Origin: Candidatus Phytoplasma meliae
GTDB taxonomy: Bacteria; Bacillota_I; Bacilli_A; Acholeplasmatales; Acholeplasmataceae
Length of the DNA: 13,252 nt
Assembly: GCF_016876135.2 (NCBI RefSeq)
Contig: NZ_JACAOD020000004.1
Span: 1-13,252 of the forward strand
Direction: 5' to 3'
Of the stretch, positions 6,885-11,862 are shown in pieces. The notes beneath the pieces were generated by a model, which was not told the DNA's origin, did no database searches, and saw only the letters and a program-made list of their open reading frames with translations. How positions within the stretch are numbered: position 1 is the first letter of the stretch; every line of letters starts with the position of its first letter. The translations under genes and the position numbers were made by a program.

Positions 6885-7062
6885 TTTTAACCTCTTTCAT
6901 CCATAAATATGACAAAAAGACAACATCAGATATTAGACTTATTAAAGTATTAGCTTTGATTCCAAATTGGAAATCAAAAAACAAAGTCATAACATCGGTG
7001 ACGATGAAACCGATGTAAGTTAAAGTTAAGAGAGCTAATATTAATTTTGGTTTTATTTTCAT
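6868..7062 (-). CDS. Small two-helix membrane protein upstream of dam
   Basis: The 64-residue product has hydrophobic segments at about 6-29 (KLILALLTLTYIGFIVTDVM) and 36-54 (KANTLISLISDVVFLSYLW). A short charged tail (MKEVKNEKVH) overlaps the dam start. The leader carries the shared CCAAAGGAAACC ribosome site. No family is recognised; the overlap makes it cotranscribed with dam. Confidence 0.7.
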   Translation of the reverse strand: MKIKPKLILALLTLTYIGFIVTDVMTLFFDFQFGIKANTLISLISDVVFLSYLWMKEVKNEKVH

Positions 7063-7101
7063 TTTTTTGGTTTCCTTTGGTTTTTTTGGTTGGTTTTGGT
7101 T

Positions 7102-7135
7102 GAAGAAAAAGAACCAATGGTTAAGTTGGTTCTTT
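7102..7135 (-). terminator. Intrinsic terminator after ssb
   Basis: The same 10-bp AAAGAACCAA/TTGGTTCTTT stem as at 2207 is followed by TTCTTC on the minus strand, 6 bp past the ssb stop. Confidence 0.8.
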
Positions 7136-7140
7136 GGTGG

Positions 7141-7527
7141 TTAAAAAGAATAATGTGATGGAACTGACTGTTGTTGGTTTTGATTGGTGCTTGTGTCATC
7201 TTTGGTTTTCGGATCTAAGAAAAGAACAGATTGGACATTGACAGAAGTGAAAATTTTATCTTGACCATCTTTGTTGTATTTTTGAATATTTAGTTTTCCA
7301 GTAATGTGCAAGAGAGAGCCTTTTCCTTTGTATTTGATTAAACTTTCTGCTTGTTTTCTCCAAATGACACATGGAATAAAAATTGGTTTGTGTTTTCCAT
7401 TTTTGTCTTTGCCATCGTCAACAGCAAGAGAAAGACTGATTTTTGAAATTTGTTCATTATTGATGTTGATTTTTTCTAATTTTAAATCGTGAGTAATTCG
7501 TCCGATTAAATTGACATTGTTTAACAT
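7141..7527 (-). CDS. ssb: Single-stranded DNA-binding protein
   Basis: The 128-residue product has the SSB OB-fold core. MLNNVNLIGRITHDLKL opens it. ISLSLAVDD, PIFIPCVIWRKQAESLIKYKGKGSLLHITGKL (typical form: 'f...v.WgklAe....y..KGs.v.v.G.l') and KIFTSVNVQSVLFLD follow. It coats single-stranded DNA in replication and recombination. The C-terminus ends NQQQSVPSHYSF and lacks the acidic DDDIPF-like tip by which most bacterial SSBs recruit partners. PMUs are known to carry extra ssb copies, so this is probably an element-borne paralogue rather than the housekeeping SSB. It has the shared AAAGGAAACC ribosome site and sits between two near-identical terminators, downstream of HU. Confidence 0.93.
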   Translation of the reverse strand: MLNNVNLIGRITHDLKLEKININNEQISKISLSLAVDDGKDKNGKHKPIFIPCVIWRKQAESLIKYKGKGSLLHITGKLNIQKYNKDGQDKIFTSVNVQSVLFLDPKTKDDTSTNQNQQQSVPSHYSF

Positions 7528-7575
7528 TTTTTTTTTGGTTTCCTTTGGTTTTATTTTTTTTGATTGGTTTTGGTT

Positions 7576-7609
7576 GAAGAAAAAGAACCAATGGTTAAGT
7601 TGGTTCTTT
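7576..7609 (-). terminator. Intrinsic terminator after HU
   Basis: AAAGAACCAA/TTGGTTCTTT stem with the same loop as at 7108, 4 bp after the HU stop, followed by TTTTTCTTC on the minus strand. Confidence 0.8.
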
Positions 7610-7612
7610 GAT

Positions 7613-7891
7613 TTATGAATTTAATGTATCTTTTAATGTTTTTGAGACTTTGAAACGAATTACTTTTTTCTCTGGTATTTGGATTTTTTCACCACTTTGT
7701 GGATTTCTAGCAATTCTTGGAGCCGATATTTTTGGAATAAGCTTGCCGATTCGTGGTGATAATATAACTGGTTCGTGATTTGATAATTGGTTCCAGATAA
7801 TGTTTTCTATGGCATTCCATGTATATTCGGCACCTTGTTTTGTGTATTCTAATTCTGTTGCAATTTGGTTGATTAATTCTTTTTTTGTCAT
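7613..7891 (-). CDS. HU/IHF-family nucleoid protein
   Basis: The 92-residue product is a full-length HU-type protein. MTKKELINQIATELEYTKQGAEYTWNAI is the helical dimer part. EPVILSPRIGKLIPKI replaces the usual 'v.L.GfGkF.v', and APRIARNPQSGEKIQIPEKKVIRFKVSKTLKDTL is the DNA-binding arm with the RNPqtGe.i.ip signature. It bends and packs DNA and helps replication or recombination. PMUs carry such genes as himA. The ribosome site is AAAAGGAAACC. Upstream at 7934-7945 the minus strand reads TTTATATAAAAA, a possible -10 region. The structured repeat array begins about 100 bp upstream, pointing away. Confidence 0.93.
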   Translation of the reverse strand: MTKKELINQIATELEYTKQGAEYTWNAIENIIWNQLSNHEPVILSPRIGKLIPKISAPRIARNPQSGEKIQIPEKKVIRFKVSKTLKDTLNS

Positions 7892-8023
7892 TTTTTTGGT
7901 TTCCTTTTGTGTTTTTTTATTTTATTTGGAATTTTTATATAAAAATAAGTAGTTTTAAAACATGCTTAGGTTTTTGGTTTGGTGAAACAGTTTAACGGCA
8001 TGTTTAGGTCGGATTGGTTGGTT

Positions 8024-8051
8024 TTGGTTTTATAAAAAATTACGATATAAT
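8024..8051 (+). promoter_or_regulatory. Plus-strand promoter of repeat unit 1
   Basis: A perfect TATAAT (8046-8051) has TTGGTT (8024-8029) 16 bp upstream. The same arrangement and flanks recur in unit 2. The -35 is weak, the -10 consensus. A start at about 8058 is expected. Confidence 0.65.
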
Positions 8052-8057
8052 GTTTTT

Positions 8058-8207
8058 GGTGATATTTGAAAAAGTATCATCCAAAAAATAAATTGCGGAT
8101 ATCATCACCCGCATGGTGCCAAAAACTTTGGTTTTGGTGACGTGTTGGTGGTTTTTGGTTGTATTCGTATTTTAGTCGAAATCTGTAAGGGGTTTCGACT
8201 TTTTTTT
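8058..8207 (+). ncRNA. Candidate small RNA 1
   Basis: Between promoter and terminator lies about 150 nt with no sensible frame, opposite in direction to all genes nearby. The predicted 5' end GGTGATA can fold with TATCATCC (8075-8082), or alternatively ATCACC at 8104-8109 can pair with GGTGAT. A second hairpin CACC-CGCAT-GGTG lies at 8106-8118. It ends in the 8174 terminator. The paired promoter and terminator seen in unit 2 support a real transcript. Confidence 0.5.
8174..8207 (+). terminator. Terminator of candidate small RNA 1
   Basis: AGTCGAAATC pairs with GGTTTCGACT (one wobble) around a 7-nt loop and is followed by a run of Ts. The equivalent stem in unit 2 differs in sequence but still pairs. 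Confidence 0.85.
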
Positions 8208-8211
8208 GTTT

Positions 8212-8243
8212 AGAGGCAACGGTTAGGTTGCCTCTTTGTTTTT
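8212..8243 (+). terminator. Second, backup terminator in unit 1
   Basis: AGAGGCAAC/GTTGCCTCT perfect 9-bp stem, loop GGTTAG, then TTGTTTTT. It is identical at 8606 apart from the outermost base pair. Confidence 0.8.
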
Positions 8244-8382
8244 GACCAAAAAAAACCCGCGGATATTGTCATCTGCATGACGCTCAGATGATGATTGGTT
8301 TTGATTTGGTCGGCAGACCCAACTTTTTAGTTCAATTCATCGAAAACCGTTATTTCCTGCGTGACGTAACGGTTATTGATGA
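8244..8382. other. Structured tail of unit 1
   Basis: Several pairings can be read. GACCAAA (8244) pairs with TTTGGTC (8305-8311) around TCATCTG/CAGATGA (8269-8291, loop CATGACGCT). GGTC at 8308 can instead pair with GACC at 8316. AACT/AGTT forms a mini-hairpin at 8321-8332. AACCGTTA/TAACGGTT (8345-8374) has the loop TTTCCTGCGTGACG, and outer TCATC/GATGA arms extend it. It lies after the plus-strand terminators, so which strand, if any, is transcribed is unknown. Confidence 0.65.
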
Positions 8383-8421
8383 AAAACAGTTTAACGACAT
8401 GTTCAGGTCGAATTGTTGGTT

Positions 8422-8449
8422 TTGGTTTTATAAAAAATTATGATATAAT
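8422..8449 (+). promoter_or_regulatory. Plus-strand promoter of repeat unit 2
   Basis: TTGGTT (8422-8427), 16 bp, TATAAT (8444-8449), matching unit 1. A start near 8456 is expected. Confidence 0.65.
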
Positions 8450-8455
8450 GTTTTT

Positions 8456-8600
8456 AATGGATTGTAGTTCGTAAGAATGACTTCCATTAAAAAACGACAT
8501 ATCCTGCGTGACAAAACAACTTTGGTTGGTTGAGTTATGTGGTGATGTGTATGTTTTGGTTTAAGCCGAAATCTTGAAAAAGATTTTGGCTTTTATTTTG
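8456..8600 (+). ncRNA. Candidate small RNA 2
   Basis: About 145 nt from the promoter to the 8563 terminator. The predicted 5' end AATGGA pairs with TCCATT (8482-8488) and encloses AGTTC/GAA pairing, the same position as the first hairpin of RNA 1 but with different sequence. CATATCCTGCGTGACAAAAC follows where RNA 1 has its CACC hairpin, and then a similar GT-rich stretch. It is a diverged paralogue of RNA 1. Confidence 0.5.
8563..8600 (+). terminator. Terminator of candidate small RNA 2
   Basis: AAGCCGAAATCT pairs with AGATTTTGGCTT (one G-U) around TGAAAA, then TTATTTTG. The stem differs from unit 1 at paired positions yet is kept. Confidence 0.85.
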
Positions 8601-8605
8601 TTTTT

Positions 8606-8637
8606 GAGGCAACGGTTAGGTTGCCTCTTTGTTTTTG
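8606..8637 (+). terminator. Second, backup terminator in unit 2
   Basis: GAGGCAAC/GTTGCCTC with loop GGTTAG and TTTGTTTTT after it; copy of 8212-8243. Confidence 0.8.
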
Positions 8638-8775
8638 ACCAAAAAAAACCCGCGGATATTGTCATCTGCATGGTGCTCAGATGATGGTTAGTTTCGGTTT
8701 GGTCGGCAGACCCAACTTTTTAGTTCAATTCATCGAAAACCGTTATTTCCTGCGCGACGTAACGGTTATTGATGA
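8638..8775. other. Structured tail of unit 2
   Basis: The hairpins of 8244-8382 recur. TCATCTG/CAGATGA (8662-8684) now has loop CATGGTGCT, and ACCGTTA/TAACGGT has a loop with CCTGCGCGACG. Changes against unit 1 fall in the loops while the stems are kept. Confidence 0.65.
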
Positions 8776-8812
8776 AAACAGTTTAACGACATGTTTAGGT
8801 CGGATTGGTTGG

Positions 8813-8968
8813 TTAATTAATCTTTCCAGTCATGACGATATTTCCATTCTTTAAGAATGTTGTTATATTCGTCGATTTCGAGTTTTTCGATAGATTGGAA
8901 CGATCTCGTTCGATATCGTCTTTTTTTGAAATTTTATAACCATAAAGTCGTTTTGATGGATATTTCAT
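8813..8968 (-). pseudogene. Small gene with probable frameshift
   Basis: From an ATG at 8966-8968 the frame gives MKYPSKRLYGYKISKKDDIERDR and then turns Asn/Thr-rich and unconvincing to a TAA at 8813. In another frame the second half reads SIEKLEIDEYNNILKEWKYRHDWKD and stops at TAA 8817-8819. That is a much more protein-like continuation. Joining the two near 8900 gives one protein of about 50 residues, rich in charged and aromatic residues. A one-base indel is therefore likely. The ATG sits 11 bp after the stop of the acidic paralogue at 8980, with only a weak ribosome site. The 3' end abuts the last partial repeat unit. No family is recognised. Confidence 0.5.
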
Positions 8969-8979
8969 TTTGAGATTTT

Positions 8980-9318
8980 TTATTCGTTGTCGGATTCATC
9001 GTCGTCGATGTTGTCTGGATTGTTTTCATATTCTTCGATGGCATCTTCGATTTCGAATGTTTCAATTTTATTCAAAACTTCATAAACGGTTGCCAAAGCA
9101 TCTTGCAATTTGTCTAATTGTTCTCGTTGCCATGTTGACATGTATTCATATCCATAATTTTCATAACCTAAAAAATCGTGCAATTTGTCAGCATGACTGT
9201 ACAATGTGTTTTCTTCTTCTAATGTTAGATAATTAATTGTACTAAGAGAATCTTGAAGCTCTTCAATTTGTTCTACTGATAGTTTTGCTTTTTTTGTTTT
9301 TGTTTCGTTGTTTTTCAT
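8980..9318 (-). CDS. Acidic helical protein, paralogue B of a tandem pair
   Basis: The 112-residue product is predicted helical and strongly acidic at its end (NNPDNIDDDESDNE). It aligns along its length with the 9350-9664 product. Shared positions include the MKNNETKT start, IEELxDxxSTIxYLT, then a YGYxxM block, then EQLDKLQDALATVYEVLNKIE and a closing Asp-rich tail. No signal peptide or membrane segment is present. The ribosome site is AAAAAGGAACC. It is 31 bp downstream of its paralogue, hence cotranscribed. No family is recognised; the acidic charge could suit a partner for a basic or nucleic-acid-binding protein, but that is a guess. Confidence 0.78.
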   Translation of the reverse strand: MKNNETKTKKAKLSVEQIEELQDSLSTINYLTLEEENTLYSHADKLHDFLGYENYGYEYMSTWQREQLDKLQDALATVYEVLNKIETFEIEDAIEEYENNPDNIDDDESDNE

Positions 9319-9349
9319 ATTTTTGGTTCCTTTTTTCGTTTTTTTGATT

Positions 9350-9664
9350 TTATTTGTCGTCGTCGGATTCGTCGTGTTTTTCTAATGCATCTTTGATATC
9401 AAAATCTTCGATTTCTCGTAAAAGTTCGTAAATGTCTGATAACTTGTTTTGTAGTTCATCTAAATGTTCTTGTTGGTATTCTGTCATATTTGAATAACCA
9501 TAACATTCTTGTGATAAATAATCGTACAAATGGCTAACATGATTGTAAAAGGTATCTTCTTTTTGTGTTGTTAAATAATCAATAGTAGAAAAATCATCAT
9601 TGAGTTCTTCAATTTCGTTTTCTGTTAGTTTTTGTTTCGTTGTTTTTGTTTCGTTGTTTTTCAT
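9350..9664 (-). CDS. Acidic helical protein, paralogue A of a tandem pair
   Basis: This 104-residue protein resembles its downstream neighbour: MKNNETKTTKQKLTENEIEEL, STIDYLT, YGYSNMTEYQQEHLDELQNKL, DIYELLREIEDFDIKDALE and the tail HDESDDDK. Two or three amphipathic helices are likely. The gene is first in the pair, with the AAAGGAAACC ribosome site and motif copy C about 30 bp before the ATG, so this pair is probably controlled like the genes behind motifs A, B and D. No family is recognised. Confidence 0.78.
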   Translation of the reverse strand: MKNNETKTTKQKLTENEIEELNDDFSTIDYLTTQKEDTFYNHVSHLYDYLSQECYGYSNMTEYQQEHLDELQNKLSDIYELLREIEDFDIKDALEKHDESDDDK

Positions 9665-9691
9665 TTTTTTGGTTTCCTTTGTTTTTTGTTT

Positions 9692-9721
9692 ATTTGAAAG
9701 TTTATAGTCGTTTCATAAGAC
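9692..9721 (-). promoter_or_regulatory. 30-bp upstream motif, copy C
   Basis: The minus strand reads GTC-TTATGAAAC-GAC then TATAAACTTTCAAAT, 28 bp before the ATG at 9664. The arms pair one base further here (A-T). Upstream, AAACAAACACAACCAAA is shared with copy D. Confidence 0.6.
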
Positions 9722-9759
9722 TAGCTTTGGTTGTGTTTGTTTATTGAATTGTGTTTTTT

Positions 9760-10080
9760 TTATTTTTGTTGGTTTGTTATATTGGTTAAATTATCTATTT
9801 TTTTATCAATTTCATTGGTTAAATTATCTATTTTTTTATCAATTTCATTGGTTAAATTATCTATTTTTTTATCAATTTTATCAAAATTTTCTTGAGTTTC
9901 TTTTTTAAATGCAACTAATGTTTTGTCAACTTGGTTTGTATTATCTTTTAATTGTTCGGTTTTTGTATTGATATGTTCTTTTAAATTGTTATGATTGGTA
10001 AAATAAAAAATTCCAATAAGTAGAATAATAAGTCCAATTAAATAAAAAAATACTTTAAATTGGTTTTTTGATTTCAACAT
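9760..10080 (-). CDS. Membrane-anchored coiled-coil protein with 11-residue repeats
   Basis: The 106-residue product has a basic start (MLKSKNQFK), one membrane helix (9-28, VFFYLIGLIILLIGIFYF) and a long polar helical region. The helix ends in three copies of the 11-residue unit KIDNLTNEIDK (about residues 67-100), a hendecad coiled-coil period. The matching DNA is three 33-bp units, two exact and the third differing only at its end. The ribosome site is AAAAAAAGGAG 9 bp before the ATG, and motif copy D lies about 50 bp upstream. The coiled coil may face outside or inside the cell; the basic N-terminus favours the C-terminus outside. No family is recognised. Confidence 0.77.
   Translation of the reverse strand: MLKSKNQFKVFFYLIGLIILLIGIFYFTNHNNLKEHINTKTEQLKDNTNQVDKTLVAFKKETQENFDKIDKKIDNLTNEIDKKIDNLTNEIDKKIDNLTNITNQQK
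9781..9879. repeat. Three tandem 33-bp repeats within the coiled-coil gene
   Basis: Units 9781-9813, 9814-9846 and 9847-9879 begin attggttaaattatc. The first two are identical and the third differs only at its last base. Each unit is 11 codons, so gain or loss keeps the frame. Confidence 0.95.
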
Positions 10081-10128
10081 TAGTTTAATCTCCTTTTTTT
10101 GGTAAATGGTTTTTATTTTGGTTTTTGG

Positions 10129-10158
10129 ATTTAGAAGTTTATTGTCATTCTATAAGAC
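10129..10158 (-). promoter_or_regulatory. 30-bp upstream motif, copy D
   Basis: The minus strand reads GTC-TTATAGAAT-GAC then AATAAACTTCTAAAT, about 48 bp before the ATG at 10080. The arms pair with one extra T-A pair. Confidence 0.6.
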
Positions 10159-10174
10159 ATTTTGGTTGTGTTTG

Positions 10175-10282
10175 TTTTTTTTTTTTTTGATAAATGGTTT
10201 TTGGCTGGTGATGGTGTTGGTGGTTTTGGCTGTTTTTGGAGTGTGTTGGTGTTTGTGGTTGATTGTTTTATATGGTGTGAAG
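10175..10282. repeat. Duplicated intergenic leader, copy 2
   Basis: Starts with 14 T on the plus strand and matches 5904-6011 with small differences. It lies between motif copy D and the 10303 terminator. No convincing gene is seen in it on either strand. Confidence 0.7.
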
Positions 10283-10296
10283 TTTTGATGTTGGTT

Positions 10297-10330
10297 GAAG
10301 AGAAAGAACCAATGGTTAAGTTGGTTCTTT
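10297..10330 (-). terminator. Intrinsic terminator after the divergent DUF2963 gene
   Basis: AAAGAACCAA/TTGGTTCTTT stem as at 2207, 7108 and 7582, followed on the minus strand by CTCTTC; 14 bp after the stop at 10345. Confidence 0.75.
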
Positions 10331-10344
10331 GGTGGAAGTGAAAG

Positions 10345-10737
10345 TTAGTTTGTTTTTAGTGGTTTGTTGTTATTTGAATTGTAGAATTCGTATTGTTGCA
10401 ATGCATGCTCACAAAACTTTTTGGCAGTTTCAATTTGAGATTTGGTGAAATTGGTACTCTTTATTGATTCGTCACGAGTTTTAAAATTGGCTTTGTAGAT
10501 TTCGCCTAATTGGTTTTTTTGAATGTCGTAAGTATATTTAACGCTTGTTGTTGCTGTTTTGTCTCGGACTTCAATTGTAATGATGTTTGGTAAAAAATAA
10601 ACTGTTTTTCTTGTTACTTCGTTGTTTTTTGGATTGTATTCTCTGATGAAAAAGACTTTGTCATCATGGAGATTGTAATAGATTTCTTTGGTTTTTTGAT
10701 TTTTTTGGTTATATTCGATTTTCGGTTCGTTTGTCAT
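10345..10737 (-). CDS. Divergent DUF2963-like protein
   Basis: The frame is open further upstream, but the start is placed at ATG 10735-10737, which follows CCAAAGGAGAACC directly. The extra 45 codons would overlap the preceding gene and are a Thr/Pro/Ser-rich shadow of it. The resulting 130-residue protein (MTNEPKIEYNQKNQ...) has one DUF2963-like module, EIYYNLHDDKVFFIREYNPKNNEVTRKTVYF. A different C-terminal half follows (VKYTYDIQKNQLGEIYKANF, then a helical SQIETAKKFCEHALQQYEFY). It is last in a row of DUF2963 genes, 28 bp after the previous stop. Function unknown. Confidence 0.75.
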   Translation of the reverse strand: MTNEPKIEYNQKNQKTKEIYYNLHDDKVFFIREYNPKNNEVTRKTVYFLPNIITIEVRDKTATTSVKYTYDIQKNQLGEIYKANFKTRDESIKSTNFTKSQIETAKKFCEHALQQYEFYNSNNNKPLKTN

Positions 10738-10765
10738 TTTTGGTTCTCCTTTGGATTTTTTTGGT

Positions 10766-11428
10766 TTATTTGTAGTCGATGACGGAAAAGATTGTACCAT
10801 CGTCGTTGTATTCGGTTTCTTTGGTGATGTTTTCGTTGTTGTCGTAATTGGTGATTGAAGTGATTGTACCATCTTTGTTGTAATCGGTTTCTTTGATTAA
10901 TTGGTTGTTTTTGTTGTATTCGTATTCGGTGATTGAAGTGATTGAGTTTTTGTTGTAGTAAGTTTGTTTGATTGATTTTTCTGTTTTCGGATTGTATTCG
11001 ATTACAGAAAAAATGTCGTCATTTGGCGGATATTTTGATTCTTGGATTATTTGGTTTCCTTTGATGTATTCGAAAATAGAATATACTCGATTTTCATCGA
11101 AACGATATCGTGTTTCTTTGATTAATTGTTTTTTTGTGGTTTGGTTATTTTTTCTTTTTTTGATTTTAGAAACTTTGCCATCGGAATCGTATTTGATAGT
11201 TAAAAAAATAGAATCGTCATTGTAATATGTTTTTTTGATTGGTTTGTTGGTTTTTGGATTGTATTCGATTACAAAATCGATTTTGTCGTTTGGTGAACGT
11301 TTATTTCGTTTTTGTATTTCACCATTTTTTTCGTATTCGTAGATGATGTATTTTTGTTTGTTATCAGACAAATAACATGTTTCTTTAATTAAGTTGTAAA
11401 ATATTGTATCTGTTTCGTTGTTTTTCAT
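10766..11428 (-). CDS. DUF2963 repeat protein, long
   Basis: The 220-residue product carries about six DUF2963 modules. The first two and the middle two are of the long form with a SPND or YPPND turn (KRSPNDKIDFVIEYNPKTNKP, then SKYPPNDDIFSVIEYNPKTEK). The end has short forms (ETDYNKDGTITSITNYDNNE, then ETEYNDDGTIFSVIDYK). Residues 99-165 (KKQLIKETRYRF...) closely match the C-terminal addition of the sigma factor at 11863, which indicates a recent copy between the two genes. The ribosome site AAAGGAGG is near perfect. No signal peptide. Function unknown. Confidence 0.87.
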   Translation of the reverse strand: MKNNETDTIFYNLIKETCYLSDNKQKYIIYEYEKNGEIQKRNKRSPNDKIDFVIEYNPKTNKPIKKTYYNDDSIFLTIKYDSDGKVSKIKKRKNNQTTKKQLIKETRYRFDENRVYSIFEYIKGNQIIQESKYPPNDDIFSVIEYNPKTEKSIKQTYYNKNSITSITEYEYNKNNQLIKETDYNKDGTITSITNYDNNENITKETEYNDDGTIFSVIDYK

Positions 11429-11451
11429 TTTTATCCTCCTTTGGTTTTTGG

Positions 11452-11802
11452 TTAATTAATTGAATCGTGAATGTCATAACCAACAATTTTCGATAATTGA
11501 TTTGTTAATTGGTTGTATTCATTGATAGAACGAATGGTTCCATCTTTGTTGTAATGTGTTCTTTTGGTTTGAATATAAGTTTGAAGATCGAATTCATCGA
11601 TGTAATCGATTGAACCATCGTTGTAGTAAAATGTTCTTTTGGTTACTCTGCCAGTTAATTGATTATAAAAAGAAGTGTTGTTAATGTTTCCATTTTTGTC
11701 ATATTTGTTGATAGAGGCAATTGCACCATTTTTGTTTGAGTATGTTGTTTTTGTTAGTTTGTTGGTTGTTGGATTGTATTGTTTTTTGATTTGTTTTAAC
11801 AT
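11452..11802 (-). CDS. DUF2963 repeat protein, short
   Basis: The 116-residue product consists almost wholly of DUF2963 modules: KQYNPTTNKLTKTTYSNKNGAIASINKYDKNG, then SFYNQLTGRVTKRTFYYNDGSIDYIDEFD and THYNKDGTIRSINEYNQLTNQ. The ribosome site is AAAGGAAATC. It follows the sigma factor gene after a terminator at 11833 and precedes another DUF2963 gene by 23 bp. It is probably cytoplasmic; function unknown. Confidence 0.85.
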   Translation of the reverse strand: MLKQIKKQYNPTTNKLTKTTYSNKNGAIASINKYDKNGNINNTSFYNQLTGRVTKRTFYYNDGSIDYIDEFDLQTYIQTKRTHYNKDGTIRSINEYNQLTNQLSKIVGYDIHDSIN

Positions 11803-11826
11803 ATTTGATTTCCTTTTTTTTATATA

Positions 11827-11856
11827 TAAGAAAAGACCAACGATTAAGTTGGTCTT
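11827..11856 (-). terminator. Intrinsic terminator after the sigma factor gene
   Basis: AAGACCAA/TTGGTCTT stem with an 8-nt loop, followed on the minus strand by TTCTTATATATA. It is a shorter relative of the recurring AAAGAACCAA hairpin. Confidence 0.7.
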
Positions 11857-11862
11857 GGTTTG

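Larger units (their letters stand above)
7988..8816. repeat. Tandem array of about 395-bp non-coding units
   Basis: The marker cagtttaacg(g/a)catgtt begins units at 7988, 8387 and 8779 (spacings 399 and 392); the third copy stops after about 38 bp. Each full unit has a plus-strand promoter, a divergent segment of about 110 bp, two terminators and a strongly conserved structured tail. The tails (8212-8386 and 8606-8778) differ at only a handful of positions. No open frame of note is present. This fills the gene-free stretch 7892-8812. Confidence 0.85.

Noticed and set aside
8058..8600. Known ribozyme or riboswitch (hammerhead, twister, preQ1, purine)
   Set aside because: Core strings of these classes, such as CTGANGA with GAAA for hammerhead, are not found in the right order.
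7988..8816. CRISPR or tRNA/rRNA cluster in the gene-free stretch
   Set aside because: The repeat period is about 395 bp with no short spacers. No cloverleaf with a GTTCRA-type arm or rRNA signature was seen.
9781..9879. CRISPR-like short tandem repeats
   Set aside because: The units abut without spacers, lie inside a coding frame and encode a regular coiled coil; no cas gene is present.
10106..10288. Plus-strand hydrophobic frame in the 10081-10344 gap
   Set aside because: No ribosome site. The region is a duplicated leader plus a terminator, and the other copy does not keep an equivalent frame.
10738..10872. N-terminal extension of the divergent DUF2963 protein
   Set aside because: It overlaps the preceding gene out of frame and is Thr/Pro/Ser-rich. 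The ribosome site lies directly before the ATG at 10737.
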